The notes beneath the pieces are model-generated. The model was not told where the DNA came from. It searched no databases and saw nothing but the letters and a program-made list of their open reading frames with translations. Shown piece after piece: positions 1 to 9,685 of a DNA stretch of 64,000 nucleotides. Each line of letters begins with the position of its first letter. Positions within the stretch are counted from its first letter, which is position 1. Source of the DNA: Cyclaneusma minus (taxonomy: Eukaryota; Ascomycota; Leotiomycetes; Marthamycetales; Marthamycetaceae); contig JAKZHN010000020.1 of NCBI GenBank assembly GCA_037179335.1, positions 310,001 to 374,000 of the forward strand. The letters run 5' to 3'. Made by a program: the position numbers and the translations under genes.

Positions 1-1964
1 TAAGTGATCGGTACCCTGTGAAGCTGGACCGTTGGAAATACTTGGGCACGTTTGAAGCAAGAAATACCAGGGAAATACAAGCCTTTTTGGTTGAAAACCC
101 CCTGATATGGGCTCGGTACTTTCGCGTCGAGTTTCTGAGTCATTATGGCAACGAGTTTTACTGTCCGGTGTCGATTCTGCGAGTCCACGGCAAATCGCAA
201 TTAGAAGATTATCGCCAGCAGGAAGAAGCGGCAAGCGGCGAAGCAGACAATGATGACGACAGTGATGAAGGTGAAGCAGATATTGGTGAGAAGATGGTTC
301 CAGAAGCTGTCGCTGTAAATATTGGAGACATTCAGTCGAAGAGCAATAAGGCCACGGAATCTACGCCACCTGTTGACGAAGTACCGATGGACTCGAGCCA
401 TTCATCAACGGAGCCGATGGATGTCTCTGGACCCAACCAGACAAGCTCTGAGGCCAACGCGGATCTGTCCACAGAAAACTTCAGCCCCTGGCTCCAACCA
501 AGTGACAGTGTGCCCCTTTACTCCCAGAATCTCGGCAATTTGGGAGTCTGCTCCCTGTCCGAAGACCCCGGGCCAACCCAGATTCCAAACGCAGACCCAT
601 CGAAGAATTCCACCCACACGAGCACTGGGATGCCCGTCTCTGCTGAGCAAGTTCTCAACAACACTTCCTCATCAGTCGTCCAAGTAGCACACAGTGAAAC
701 CTCGTCCCAAAGTTACTCGAGCACCGCTTTGGAACAATCAGCGACGGCGACTTCTGGCGAAACAGCCCAACACACTTCTCACCTGCCCGACGATATATCC
801 ATATCAACCAAAGCTTCGGATAGCACAGCGACGACAAGCAAGGTTTCTAGCACCACTTTCGTTGCTTCTTCATCGCCAACAACACAAGAAAGTTTCTTCA
901 AGACGGTTTCGAGGCGTTTGCAGCTCTTGGAGACCAACTCTACATTGTCACTGAAGTACATTGAAGACCAGTCCAGGATACTGAGAGAAGCCTTCAACAA
1001 GGTGGAGAAGAAGCATTTGGCAAAGACGACGTCTTTTCTGGAACAGTTGAACAGCACTGTCTTAAATGAATTGCGAGAACTTCGACTTCAGTACGATCAA
1101 ATATGGCAGTCGACAGTCATTGAGCTCGAAAGCCAAAGGGAACAATCGCAGCGCGAGGTTCTTGCTGTGAGCGCCAGACTCAATATCTTGGCCAACGAGG
1201 TAGTATTTCAGAAACGCATGTCGATTGTTCAGTCAATACTACTTCTTCTTTGTCTAGGACTAGTCATATTTTCCCGTGGGGCTACAGGAAGTTTCAATGA
1301 TCTCCCTATCATCCAGAGCATGCTGGCTAGATCACGAAATGCTACCGGCCTCTCGTTAGACACGCCGGTGGATGGCTCTTCGGTGCGTCGTGTTAAGTCT
1401 GTGCCAGATGACTTAGCATTTTGGGACTGTTCTGAGCCCACGGCGCAACAGACGCGCGAAACTTCGGAAGAGGCTCCAATTACACCATTCTCGACTTACT
1501 CGAGATCTGAAGCAGAAGCCAGCGAAGAGGGCGGTAGGCGTGAGAGTGCCCAGAGCGGTGCTCAACCGAGACTACGCTCGCAGTCTCCTTCCGGATCTTC
1601 AGAGCCTTATGAAGACGAAGGACTGGACGAGCCAACAGCAAGAACAAGCGACGCATTTCTCAGGCCACCGGATTCTGCCACATGGGGCTCACATAATCGT
1701 CGCAATACGCAGCTCAACTCTGCAACGTGGGCTTCAGACAGTCGATACGAATCTTCTGCCAGACGGCTCTCCGCAGGCGACATGGAGCCCACCTCCCCCG
1801 ACTCAGAGTATGAGCATTCGGATGGCCGAGCTTCTCTGGAAATTGGGGAAGGAGGCCAGCGAGAAGATGGCGTGCAACATCTACCATCACCGCCGCCGGA
1901 GGTGTCGAGGCAATCCAGCGTTGCGCGCAAGCCGCTGCCTGCTTTGCCACACCAGGCCTCCTGA
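1..1964 (+). CDS. SLP1: SUN-domain membrane protein, SLP1/SUCO type (5' end outside window)
   Basis: The reading frame is open at base 3 and runs into the window, so the N-terminus lies upstream and only the last ~650 residues are visible. The first ~45 residues are the end of a SUN-like domain (GTFEARNTREIQAF, then a WARYFRVEFLSHYGNEFYCP-type strand and LRVHG), the form found in yeast Slp1 and animal SUCO rather than nuclear-envelope SUN proteins. A long Ser/Thr/Glu-rich linker follows. A probable coiled coil at about residues 305-400 precedes one strong membrane segment at about 405-425 (ILLLLCLGLVIF). The tail of ~220 residues is acidic and Ser-rich. Slp1 acts in the ER membrane on folding of membrane and nuclear-envelope proteins; this role is inferred from the family. 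The stop codon is at 1962-1964. Confidence 0.8.
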   Translation, partial: SDRYPVKLDRWKYLGTFEARNTREIQAFLVENPLIWARYFRVEFLSHYGNEFYCPVSILRVHGKSQLEDYRQQEEAASGEADNDDDSDEGEADIGEKMVPEAVAVNIGDIQSKSNKATESTPPVDEVPMDSSHSSTEPMDVSGPNQTSSEANADLSTENFSPWLQPSDSVPLYSQNLGNLGVCSLSEDPGPTQIPNADPSKNSTHTSTGMPVSAEQVLNNTSSSVVQVAHSETSSQSYSSTALEQSATATSGETAQHTSHLPDDISISTKASDSTATTSKVSSTTFVASSSPTTQESFFKTVSRRLQLLETNSTLSLKYIEDQSRILREAFNKVEKKHLAKTTSFLEQLNSTVLNELRELRLQYDQIWQSTVIELESQREQSQREVLAVSARLNILANEVVFQKRMSIVQSILLLLCLGLVIFSRGATGSFNDLPIIQSMLARSRNATGLSLDTPVDGSSVRRVKSVPDDLAFWDCSEPTAQQTRETSEEAPITPFSTYSRSEAEASEEGGRRESAQSGAQPRLRSQSPSGSSEPYEDEGLDEPTARTSDAFLRPPDSATWGSHNRRNTQLNSATWASDSRYESSARRLSAGDMEPTSPDSEYEHSDGRASLEIGEGGQREDGVQHLPSPPPEVSRQSSVARKPLPALPHQAS

Positions 1965-2422
1965 GCTTTTCGCTATGTAACTTGAATCGACGATCTACTT
2001 GGTACTTTAGCATGGTGCTTGGAGTTATGGGTATATTGCGAGGGAGGTCAGGGGGCATTACAGCGTTGGCGTGATTACACGGGTTCAGAGGGACGTCCAG
2101 AAAGGAGGCTTGAGATGATACACACATAGAGAATTCGTTTGAAGCATGCTATTTCCGTGTGTATTTATATATGAGTCGTCTCTTATAGGAAGATATGTGA
2201 TGCACAATGATTGTAACATTGATATGTGCTCTTATGATTTTACCAGTCGTGTTTTGTGTAACATGACCCACGCGCGCCAATAATTCCGCGTCTAACTTGA
2301 CTCTGCCAAGACATCGGGCCGTGCGTCTCCAGAGCTTCGAAAATTTATTGACCAAAAGTGATTGCATCCAACCTCTCATCCCGTCAAGCTTCTATGCCGC
2401 CTCCATACCCACCTCGGTCTCC
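1965..2422. other. intergenic, no gene seen
   Basis: 458 bp between the SLP1-like stop and the chosen PET127 start. It holds the 3' and 5' untranslated regions of its neighbours. An AT-rich stretch near 2150-2220 is the only compositional feature. The PET127 frame stays open back to 2297, but the extra residues do not look conserved. Confidence 0.5.
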
Positions 2423-5400
2423 ATGTTCAGGCCGCTGTCACACAGTGCTGTAGCAGGCGGATTACACCCTCTGAGCACCTCCCTGTCGTACGGCCGTCTG
2501 TCACCTTCGATATGCTCTCCGGCGCGTCGACTACCATGGCCCAGTGCAGCAGGACGAAGGGCCCAGTCCAATGCTGCTGCTGCTGCCACCGATGGAGATG
2601 CGCCAGCTGCCGAATTGACTTCTGCTGCATCTGATGCAAGCCCCGAGCCTCGGCCAAATACCACTGAGGCGCCTGTCCAGACCGCGAACGACGGCCCCGC
2701 CGAACCCACCCAACCTTTGTCCGATGCTGCAAAACGGAAGAGGAGGAAAACACGCCTGCTAGCGACCCGAACAGAACAAAAGCTCTCAGCCAACTCCAAC
2801 ACAATTTCTACAATCAGAGCTCAGTTCTTGGCTACCGAAGCTGCTATTGCGAGGGTTACGGAAGAAGCTAAAGCGGCCAAGGCTAAGGGCCCGAAGGCAG
2901 AGGAATCAAAACTCAAGAAGGCAACAGTGAAAAGGAAGAAGCCCAAGGACGAAGAGGTAAAAGTCGAAGAGTCAAAGGTCCAAGGACGAGCCGAAAGGTT
3001 GCTCTCCCAGACGGCTGAAGCTGCAAAGGTGCGGCGGGTAGCCGCTCGACGGAAACAAGACACTGCGGATTCTCCAGAATCTGATGAACTACTGGAGGCT
3101 GCGAAGGCTCGAGAGCACGTAGCTGCTCCTAAGCCCGAGACAGCAGTTCTCAAAACCAGTTCAAGAGCTGTTTTACTCCATAGAAAGCGTCGAATGGAGC
3201 CCAGAATTCATCGACTCTGGGTTCGTAAGTCAACCGACCGGCAGATGTTACAGAAGCAACGCACAGCGGCAGCGGCAGCGGAAGCGCGAGCAATACTCGG
3301 ATTGGTTCGAACGCACCCCGCAGCGGAAGCGGAAGTGCGAGCAAGATTGGTTCGAACGAAATCTTCAGTTACATTACATCGACATCTCCGGGATCTCCCC
3401 CCACATCTCCAAAAGCGTGCTGCGCTACACGACGTGAGGGTACAAGAGGAAAAAACCGCTGAAGATGAAACAACCGCCGAAAATGAAATAAGTTCCGAAG
3501 ATGAAATGACTGCCGAAGATCAAATGACCGCAAAGCTGCGCCAGATCATAGAAGACCATGTACAAGAACAGAAGAAGAAAACTATGGTTGGGTTTCTCAG
3601 TAACAATTTGTTGTCTCAGGAAGGCCGGGAAATGGTGCTGGAGCATTTAAGCAGAGTTAGGCGGAGTGGTCGTCTTATAGCAAAGCCAAAATCACCCGCC
3701 GTTTCTGCTAAGCAGTATGTTTCGGACCATATCCTTGTGGCAGCACCCCCCATCGAGGTAGACCAAAAGCTTTCCGATCGCTGGCTATTGGATGAAGACC
3801 AGGAGCTTTCGCCGTCAGACGAGAATCGGCAAGACGGGCATCAACGGGGGAAGGATGCGCCAGAGAAGGTTGCAGCAAAGAAGAGAAGGAGCAGACTTGA
3901 TAGCGGAAACATCGCAAGCATAGATGCGAATGACCTGCATTTGTCTCCGATCGAAAAAGCGCAGCCTCCGGTTCCAAGCCTCTCGTACGGACTCGACAGG
4001 GTGTTATTTAATCCCGGCGTTTACTATCTCCAAGACCCGCGGTCTCGCGTCTTCAATTTCGACCCCTATCTCCACAAGATTATGCCTGTAGCAGAGTTCG
4101 ATTTTAAAGCCCTCAAGGAGTACGTTACGTCCTCTCGCGACGAAGCTCTTATCTCGCTCGCATCCGCGCTGTCGAAGAAATACACCGGATCTACATCGAG
4201 CATGACTGCCGCTCTCTCCCACTTTCACTTCCTCTTGTCGCAGTGGCGACCCATCAATCCCCAGGCACTGTCGCGCGGATTCCCTGTGGAGTCAACAAAA
4301 TTTACGGTCTTGAGTCGGAGTCCGGCTGCCATCTTCCTGCGATGGAGGGACGGTGTATATGCCATCGATGCAGACAAGGAGTATGACAGCGCCAATATCC
4401 TAAGCATGCTCGGCAAAGCCATGGAGAAACTTCTGACTTTGCCGACGGACCAGTTTGAGCGCTATCGTCACGAAAATTCGGACCAGATCTCGGAAGATGA
4501 GCGTAACGAGCCCGAGGCATTCCATTACACAACAATGGGTGATTTCATGATGCGATCCCAACTAGATGCCTATGACCCTAGGCTACCTGGCACGGGTATG
4601 TTTGACTTGAAGACTAGAGCTGTTGTATCAATCCGCATGGACGTTGGATCTCCCGAGAAGGGCAATGATTATGAGATCATTACCAGTCATGGTAAATGGC
4701 TGTCATACGAGAGAGAATACTACGACATGATGAGGGCGGCGTTTTTGAAATACTCTCTACAAGTGCGCATGGGCCGCATGGACGGTATTTTCGTGGCATT
4801 CCACAATACGAGGAGGATCTTTGGTTTCCAATACATCAGTCTGTCAGAGATGGATCAAGCGTTGCATGGAACCCCAGACACGTCTATGGGTGATGCTGAG
4901 TTTAAGCTAAGTCTGGACCTCTTGAACAAAATTCTGAATCGTGCTACGACCAAGTTTCCCAAGAAGTCTATACGCATGTTCTTCGACACGAGAGAAGCGA
5001 CGACCAACTTCATGTATATCTTTGCTGAACCCGTTGAGGAGAAAGAAGTTACGGAGATTCAGGAGAGGGCCAAGGAGAAGATCGACCGAGTGGAGAAGAG
5101 GCTTCTCGGAGTGGTTGAAAAGTCTGAAGAGCAACTTCGAAAGGAGAAGGAGCAAGAAGAGTGGGATGCGTTACAGGCCAATGTCGAAAATGAGCTGGAG
5201 GCGGACGAGACCGCGGAAGACGTCAAGTCAGGGGATGACGATGTCATTGCCGACTCGAAAAAACAAGACAAGTTAGCAGCAGCATCCAGCGAAGATGACT
5301 TTATGGAGTTCGAAGATGTGGAAGAGAGCGAGAGAAGTCTAGCTGCCAACGAAAAGTCGACCTCGAGACAGAGCGAGTCAACCAAGATCAGTGAAACGGT

Positions 5401-6184
5401 TGCAAAGACCAGTCAACCAGATGACAGCTCAGCTAATTCCACACTCACTCCCAGGAACGACCTCGACCTGGCCTCAAATGGTACAAAGCCGCCGGAAAAG
5501 AAATCCAGATTCTCCCTCCGTTCATTACAAGAGTTGTTCACCGGTCGCCGTCTTCCGGAAGAAGATACGGACGAGACAAGTAAAGCACAACCTCCGGCCG
5601 TCTCCTCAAGCACGAAGGACAAGTCCGATGAAGCAACAAGCCAAGAAGAAGAAGAAGAGGCTTCCCCTGAGGAGGCTTCCCCGGAGGACCTCGCAGATGC
5701 CTTCTTAGAAGGCCAAGGAGTAAATCCCACCCACAGCGATTCGATAAGCATCACAGGCAGCAAAGCCAAGCCCAAGAAGGCCGCCCCGAAGAAGAGCAAG
5801 AAGGCCGCCCAGGAGCCACCCGAGCCCAAGAAAGAGGTCCTGGCCATGACGCTCACGATCCGCAACAAAGTGAACGGGGAGTTTGTGGAGCGGCCAGAAA
5901 ATCTGACAAAGGACGACAAGTGGACGGTGGATTACGTGCTCTCGGAGCTGCCAGACAAAGATAGGGATGTTGCGTATAATCTGTACCAGAAGACGAAGAT
6001 GCGGCGCATGAAGGCGATGTCGTTTGATGGGCAGAAGTGGGATTCAAGCGAGTTCTTTAGGGAGTTGGGGAGGGTGGTGAAGGAGAGTAGAGAGTGGAGG
6101 AAGGAGAGGGATGATATGGAGAAGGACCTGCCGGTGAGAGTGTTTGGGGAGGATGGAGTGGAGATTTTTGAGCAGAAGAAGTAG
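2423..6184 (+). CDS. PET127: Mitochondrial protein Pet127-like
   Basis: A single exon of about 1253 codons. The frame is open from 2297, but the ATG at 2423 begins MFRPLSHSAVAGG followed by Arg/Ser/Ala-rich sequence, a good mitochondrial presequence, so I start there. The first ~500 residues are charged, low-complexity, Lys/Glu-rich sequence. The conserved Pet127 core starts near SYGLDRVLFNPGVYYLQDPR and includes VFNFDPYL, HFHFLLSQWRPIN, the Asp-containing block GTGMFDLKTRAVVSIR, MGRMDGIFVAFHNT and NFMYIFAEP. The C-terminus carries a second conserved block (TLTIRNKVNG through KMRRMKAMSFD). Yeast Pet127 is a membrane-associated mitochondrial protein needed for 5' processing and turnover of mitochondrial RNAs, and the core resembles nuclease folds; activity here is inferred. 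A near-duplicated GC-rich stretch lies at 3265-3355. Confidence 0.85.
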   Translation: MFRPLSHSAVAGGLHPLSTSLSYGRLSPSICSPARRLPWPSAAGRRAQSNAAAAATDGDAPAAELTSAASDASPEPRPNTTEAPVQTANDGPAEPTQPLSDAAKRKRRKTRLLATRTEQKLSANSNTISTIRAQFLATEAAIARVTEEAKAAKAKGPKAEESKLKKATVKRKKPKDEEVKVEESKVQGRAERLLSQTAEAAKVRRVAARRKQDTADSPESDELLEAAKAREHVAAPKPETAVLKTSSRAVLLHRKRRMEPRIHRLWVRKSTDRQMLQKQRTAAAAAEARAILGLVRTHPAAEAEVRARLVRTKSSVTLHRHLRDLPPHLQKRAALHDVRVQEEKTAEDETTAENEISSEDEMTAEDQMTAKLRQIIEDHVQEQKKKTMVGFLSNNLLSQEGREMVLEHLSRVRRSGRLIAKPKSPAVSAKQYVSDHILVAAPPIEVDQKLSDRWLLDEDQELSPSDENRQDGHQRGKDAPEKVAAKKRRSRLDSGNIASIDANDLHLSPIEKAQPPVPSLSYGLDRVLFNPGVYYLQDPRSRVFNFDPYLHKIMPVAEFDFKALKEYVTSSRDEALISLASALSKKYTGSTSSMTAALSHFHFLLSQWRPINPQALSRGFPVESTKFTVLSRSPAAIFLRWRDGVYAIDADKEYDSANILSMLGKAMEKLLTLPTDQFERYRHENSDQISEDERNEPEAFHYTTMGDFMMRSQLDAYDPRLPGTGMFDLKTRAVVSIRMDVGSPEKGNDYEIITSHGKWLSYEREYYDMMRAAFLKYSLQVRMGRMDGIFVAFHNTRRIFGFQYISLSEMDQALHGTPDTSMGDAEFKLSLDLLNKILNRATTKFPKKSIRMFFDTREATTNFMYIFAEPVEEKEVTEIQERAKEKIDRVEKRLLGVVEKSEEQLRKEKEQEEWDALQANVENELEADETAEDVKSGDDDVIADSKKQDKLAAASSEDDFMEFEDVEESERSLAANEKSTSRQSESTKISETVAKTSQPDDSSANSTLTPRNDLDLASNGTKPPEKKSRFSLRSLQELFTGRRLPEEDTDETSKAQPPAVSSSTKDKSDEATSQEEEEEASPEEASPEDLADAFLEGQGVNPTHSDSISITGSKAKPKKAAPKKSKKAAQEPPEPKKEVLAMTLTIRNKVNGEFVERPENLTKDDKWTVDYVLSELPDKDRDVAYNLYQKTKMRRMKAMSFDGQKWDSSEFFRELGRVVKESREWRKERDDMEKDLPVRVFGEDGVEIFEQKK

Positions 6185-7480
6185 GTGAGAAGCTGGGTGG
6201 GGAGAAGAAGAACGGCGAAAGCCAGTGAATCGAGAGATCATGATGGCTATACGAGGAGCCGACTGTGTTGAGGTCGGAACTGTACATTGGACTTGTGCTG
6301 TTTGACACTACTTTCCAACAACTGTATGATAGATGGGAGCTACGAATCAGCTTGGATCCGGGCATCCTCGGCGTTGGGTTGCTTGAGCGGCATAGCAGCG
6401 AGTTATCCTCCAGGAGTTCCAAAAAATCAACTTGCCACCTTTTCCATAAGATCGAGAGTCGGACCGTCGGTCGAGCCTGAAGTCCCGGTTGAAGGATGGC
6501 ATTGATTTGCTTTTTGGCAGATCTGCAGCAGCCTGCATGAAGCCGCATCTGAACATTCTGTCGGGATATCCAATCGCATCTTTTAGATTGGAAAGCCACA
6601 GGTGTTGATTATGCAATTCTGACGGAGGGAGCAAACACGGCGGGCCGGTACCTTTAGTCGTGACCGCTGTCTTGTGTGGCGGGGTCAAAGGAGTATATCC
6701 GACGTCAGATCTTGGACCGGAGAATGGTATAATTCAATTCGGGAGTAGAGAAAAGTTCAAAGGATGAGCACATCATACATGGAGATGTATGTTTATCTCG
6801 TTGTTTGCCTATATCAAAGCCAGCAGGAAAGAGAAGGCCGGCTACTCAAAAAAGAGTGTCGTCCAACGCAAGTACGTGCCTGCAGGTCTTTGGCGGAAGT
6901 ACTACTGCAAGTGCAATCCGTCTTTAAGGCTCCGATGTATTTTACTTACGACTGGTAGCCTAAAGGACATTCCGAATCTGGTGGAGCAGACAGACGCAGT
7001 CGATCATGAAATGCATCCACGGATCTGACATGACCGGTTCCGCCCACCAGACGCCCTGGCCCATCGGTGACGCCTTGCGCCATCAAGTTAGTCTTGCGAA
7101 GTGCCAGCCCCTCATGTCGAAACCACGACTCTGGCAGAATCGACATTGTGGCCGTTTCCATTTTCCATGGCTTCCAGCAACCTCGGCTCGAGTCTGTCAT
7201 TCTTGTTGCAGGGAGTCAGGGCGGTCATCTGCGATTTCGCGGAGCTCGAGGTCCGGATCATATGTCCAAAAACTTCTCTTTTTGTAGGTGTTTTCCGATA
7301 CGATACATAGAAACCCCCTACTGAAAGCGATTCAATGGCTATCCACGACTATTCGGATCTCCTTGGCTGCGGTTTCCGAGTCTGGAGGCGTTGTTTGGAG
7401 CTCTCCTTCTCGATGCCACAGACCGTGATGTGCCGAAGCAGTCTTGTTTGAAATCTTTACTATCCACTGAACAGTAGGTA
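6185..7480. other. intergenic, no gene seen
   Basis: About 1.3 kb. Several open frames of 60-180 codons overlap on both strands, but none has a recognisable domain, a consistent codon bias or credible splice partners. The one on the minus strand that runs into PET127 (6057-6599) is an antisense shadow. The segment ends at the inverted-repeat element starting at 7481. Confidence 0.5.
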
Positions 7481-7692
7481 TAACCGTTGCACTACGTCTT
7501 GAAACTAAATTTTCAAACTCTAGCGACAACTCTATCTAGTTGCGCCCCCCAAAACGTAAACACTAGCAAAATGTAATTTTGCCTAATTTGTTTAGCGAAA
7601 TACACATTTTGCTGGTGTTTACGTTTTGGTGGGTGCAACTCGATAGATGTAGACAGAATTTTTTGAAACAAAAAATTGTGGTGCAACGGTTA
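7481..7692. mobile_element. MITE-like element with long terminal inverted repeats and TA target duplication
   Basis: A 212-bp segment begins TAACCGTTGCAC and ends with its reverse complement GTGCAACGGTTA. It is flanked on both sides by TA (7479-7480 and 7693-7694). The inverted arms are ~95 bp each and diverged, with the best match in the inner ~45 bp (around 7535-7578 against 7601-7650). A short AT-rich loop lies near 7580-7600. There is no coding capacity. Size, TA duplication and long arms fit a non-autonomous Tc1/mariner-type element or foldback MITE. It lies 110 bp upstream of the cutinase start codon. Confidence 0.75.
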
Positions 7693-7802
7693 TATCATGC
7701 TCGTCCCATCTACCATGAGGACTCCAAGCCGACTTCACTTCAATTTGACCTCGTAGCCCTACTGAAACCCCTCGATTCATCAAGTTCGCTTCCACCATCA
7801 CC

Positions 7803-8677
7803 ATGCTTCCTTCCATCATCTTCGCCTCTCTTCTCGGCCTGGCACCGACAGCATTCGCTCAGTTGACAGTTGCACAGTTGGATGGTTTGGATCGTAGCCA
7901 AGCGGGTAACAAGGAGAATGAGCTTGTGAATGGCTCTTGTGCCGACCTCGTGGTTATCTTCGCGAGAGGCACGTCTGAGAGTGGAAACGTGGGAGACACC
8001 ACCGTCCCACCCTTCTTCCAGGCGTTGAACAAGCAAGCTGGAGAGATGAACATGGTGCTGCAGGGTGTTGATTACCCTGCGGATGCTCAGGGGTTTCTCG
8101 CGGGAGGCGATCAGACTAGCAGTCAAAGGATGTGAGTGATTGAGTAAGGTGGGTTTGAAAGAGGAGATGTGGATAGGGAGATGAGCACTTGCACTGACTC
8201 GTTGACAGGGTGAATTTGACCCAGCAAGCATTTGCACAATGCCCCGGTAGTAAGGTCACCATGTCTGGCTATTCACAGGGGGGGCAGCTGGTTCACAATG
8301 CTGCTAAACTACTCCCTGCCTCCACGATGCAGAACATCTCTTCGGTCGTGATCTTTGGAGACCCAGGTTGGTTTGTTTCCTGTATCTCCATCTTTGCGCA
8401 GTCACCCCCTTTTTCTTTTTCACCTTTTGCAGTGAAGCTACATTAGTTAATCGCTCGAAAAGACAACGGTACCGCAGTGGCGAATGCACAGCCAAACAGA
8501 GTACTAGTCATCTGCCACCAAGGAGATGATAGTTGTCCAGCAGTCCGGTCTTACGTTCGAGAAGTAAGGGCGATTGGATCAGGGAGGGGGGGTGGTTGGA
8601 TGTTGGTACTTAGGGACTGGGAAAAGGGACTGGGAAAAGCGCGTTGTTTATTGACTGGCCGGAATCACTCTTTGTAA
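7803..8677 (+). CDS. Cutinase (CE5 family), 3' end abnormal, possibly a pseudogene
   Basis: Three-exon model: 7803-8131, 8209-8366, 8463-8677. It has a secretion signal (MLPSIIFASLLGLAPTAFA, then Gln). Exon 1 has the cutinase block CADLVVIFARGTSESGNVG and GVDYPA. Exon 2 has CPGSKVTMSGYSQGGQLVHN with the catalytic Ser in GYSQG, then VVIFGDP. Exon 3 begins DNGTAVANAQP and has VICHQGDDSC, which holds the catalytic Asp and the last two of four Cys. Cutinases normally continue within ~10 residues to a His in an HLxY-type motif; here the frame runs into unrelated Gly/Arg-rich sequence and stops at 8677, so the catalytic His is not visible. Either a further intron is missed or the 3' end is decayed. 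The enzyme hydrolyses cutin and related esters outside the cell. Introns 1 and 2 are 77 and 96 nt. Confidence 0.7.
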
Positions 8678-9029
8678 TTGTATGGTCCATTTCCAACCCG
8701 ACAGAATAAAGCTGTTTTGCAACTACTTCTACCACAGTGAAAGGACTCAGATATCTCAGCGTCAAAATGGAGTGTCGAAAGGAGGTACAAAAAGAAAATT
8801 AGGACTAACGTGGAGCCGTATTGTGCATTGCTGTGCCGGTTTCGAAGAATTTTGTAATTGGGCAAATATTGGGAAACACGGACCTGGTTATAATGGATAC
8901 CTTATACGCCAACTTCAGCGCACCGCCGCTGTAATCTCCCTTAATCCTACCCGATTATTTGGAATATTTCTAATCATTTTATGGAATCGCTAAATCGCAT
9001 CTGGAGGTTCGAAATTGCATACAGACTAA
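8678..9029. other. intergenic sequence with inverted-repeat arms
   Basis: AT-rich DNA without a gene. It carries two short arms that recur inverted to the right of the minisatellite: 8922-8945 pairs with 9300-9323, and 8985-9009 pairs with 9365-9388. Confidence 0.55.
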
Positions 9030-9275
9030 GCCTGTTTGGTAATAATATTCCCAATTACTAGGAGTACCCCCAGTCACTTGGAGTATTGTAAATTACTTGA
9101 AATATTCCCATGTACTTGGAATACTTCCAGTTATTTGGAGCATTCCCAATTACTTGGAATACTCTAGATTATTTGAAACACTCCCAGTAATTTAAAATAT
9201 TTCGAATTACTTGAAATATCCCCAATTACTTGGAATACTTTCAGTCACTCTGCATATTCCGAATTACTTGGTATT
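9030..9275. repeat. Degenerate AT-rich minisatellite, unit about 20 bp
   Basis: About 12 tandem, diverged copies of a unit close to AATTACTTGGAATATTCCC. The unit is itself quasi-palindromic (GGAATATTCC), so either strand can fold. Copies differ mainly by C/T and A/G changes. The array lies between inverted arms at 8922-9009 and 9300-9388. No coding potential. Confidence 0.75.
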
Positions 9276-9685
9276 TAGTTACCCGTGACCCAGATAGTTA
9301 TTAAAGACAATTAAAGCGGCGGTGGAGCTATTCTTAAATGGGATTGATCTGTACGCGCTTTTAAAACTCCATATGCGATTTAGCGATTCCCTTGGTTTGA
9401 ATTTTCCGACATTCCATGTTCCTTTGGATTGGATGGGCCGTCATGTGCCCGATTGGCAACGTCTGCTCAAAGGTTCCATGGTTGCCAGTGCCTATTACCT
9501 ACCGAAAACTCCACCAGCACGCACCAATAATTTTTTTATGGCATATCACCATGTGTCTTCACTCCAAAAAGATATAAATTGTTCACTTTCCGCCCTTTCC
9601 GCCCCGCACATTCCAACCACCAAACCAGTGCTCTTCCTCCCAGTGACAATCCAGCCCTAATCCAAACCACCCAACCCAAGTCACA
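9276..9685. other. intergenic upstream of the DUF3669 gene
   Basis: Contains the right-hand inverted arms (9300-9323 and 9365-9388) and then the presumed promoter and 5' leader. A C-rich pyrimidine leader at 9590-9685 precedes the start codon. The 112-codon open frame here has no recognisable content. Confidence 0.5.

Noticed and set aside
322..1930. Several open frames of 60-146 codons on both strands inside the SUN-domain gene
   Set aside because: They overlap a long frame with a clear domain, coiled coil and membrane segment; none has its own recognisable content.
9322..9660. 112-codon plus-strand frame before the DUF3669 gene
   Set aside because: No domain; it begins inside an inverted-repeat arm and runs through the pyrimidine-rich leader of the real gene.
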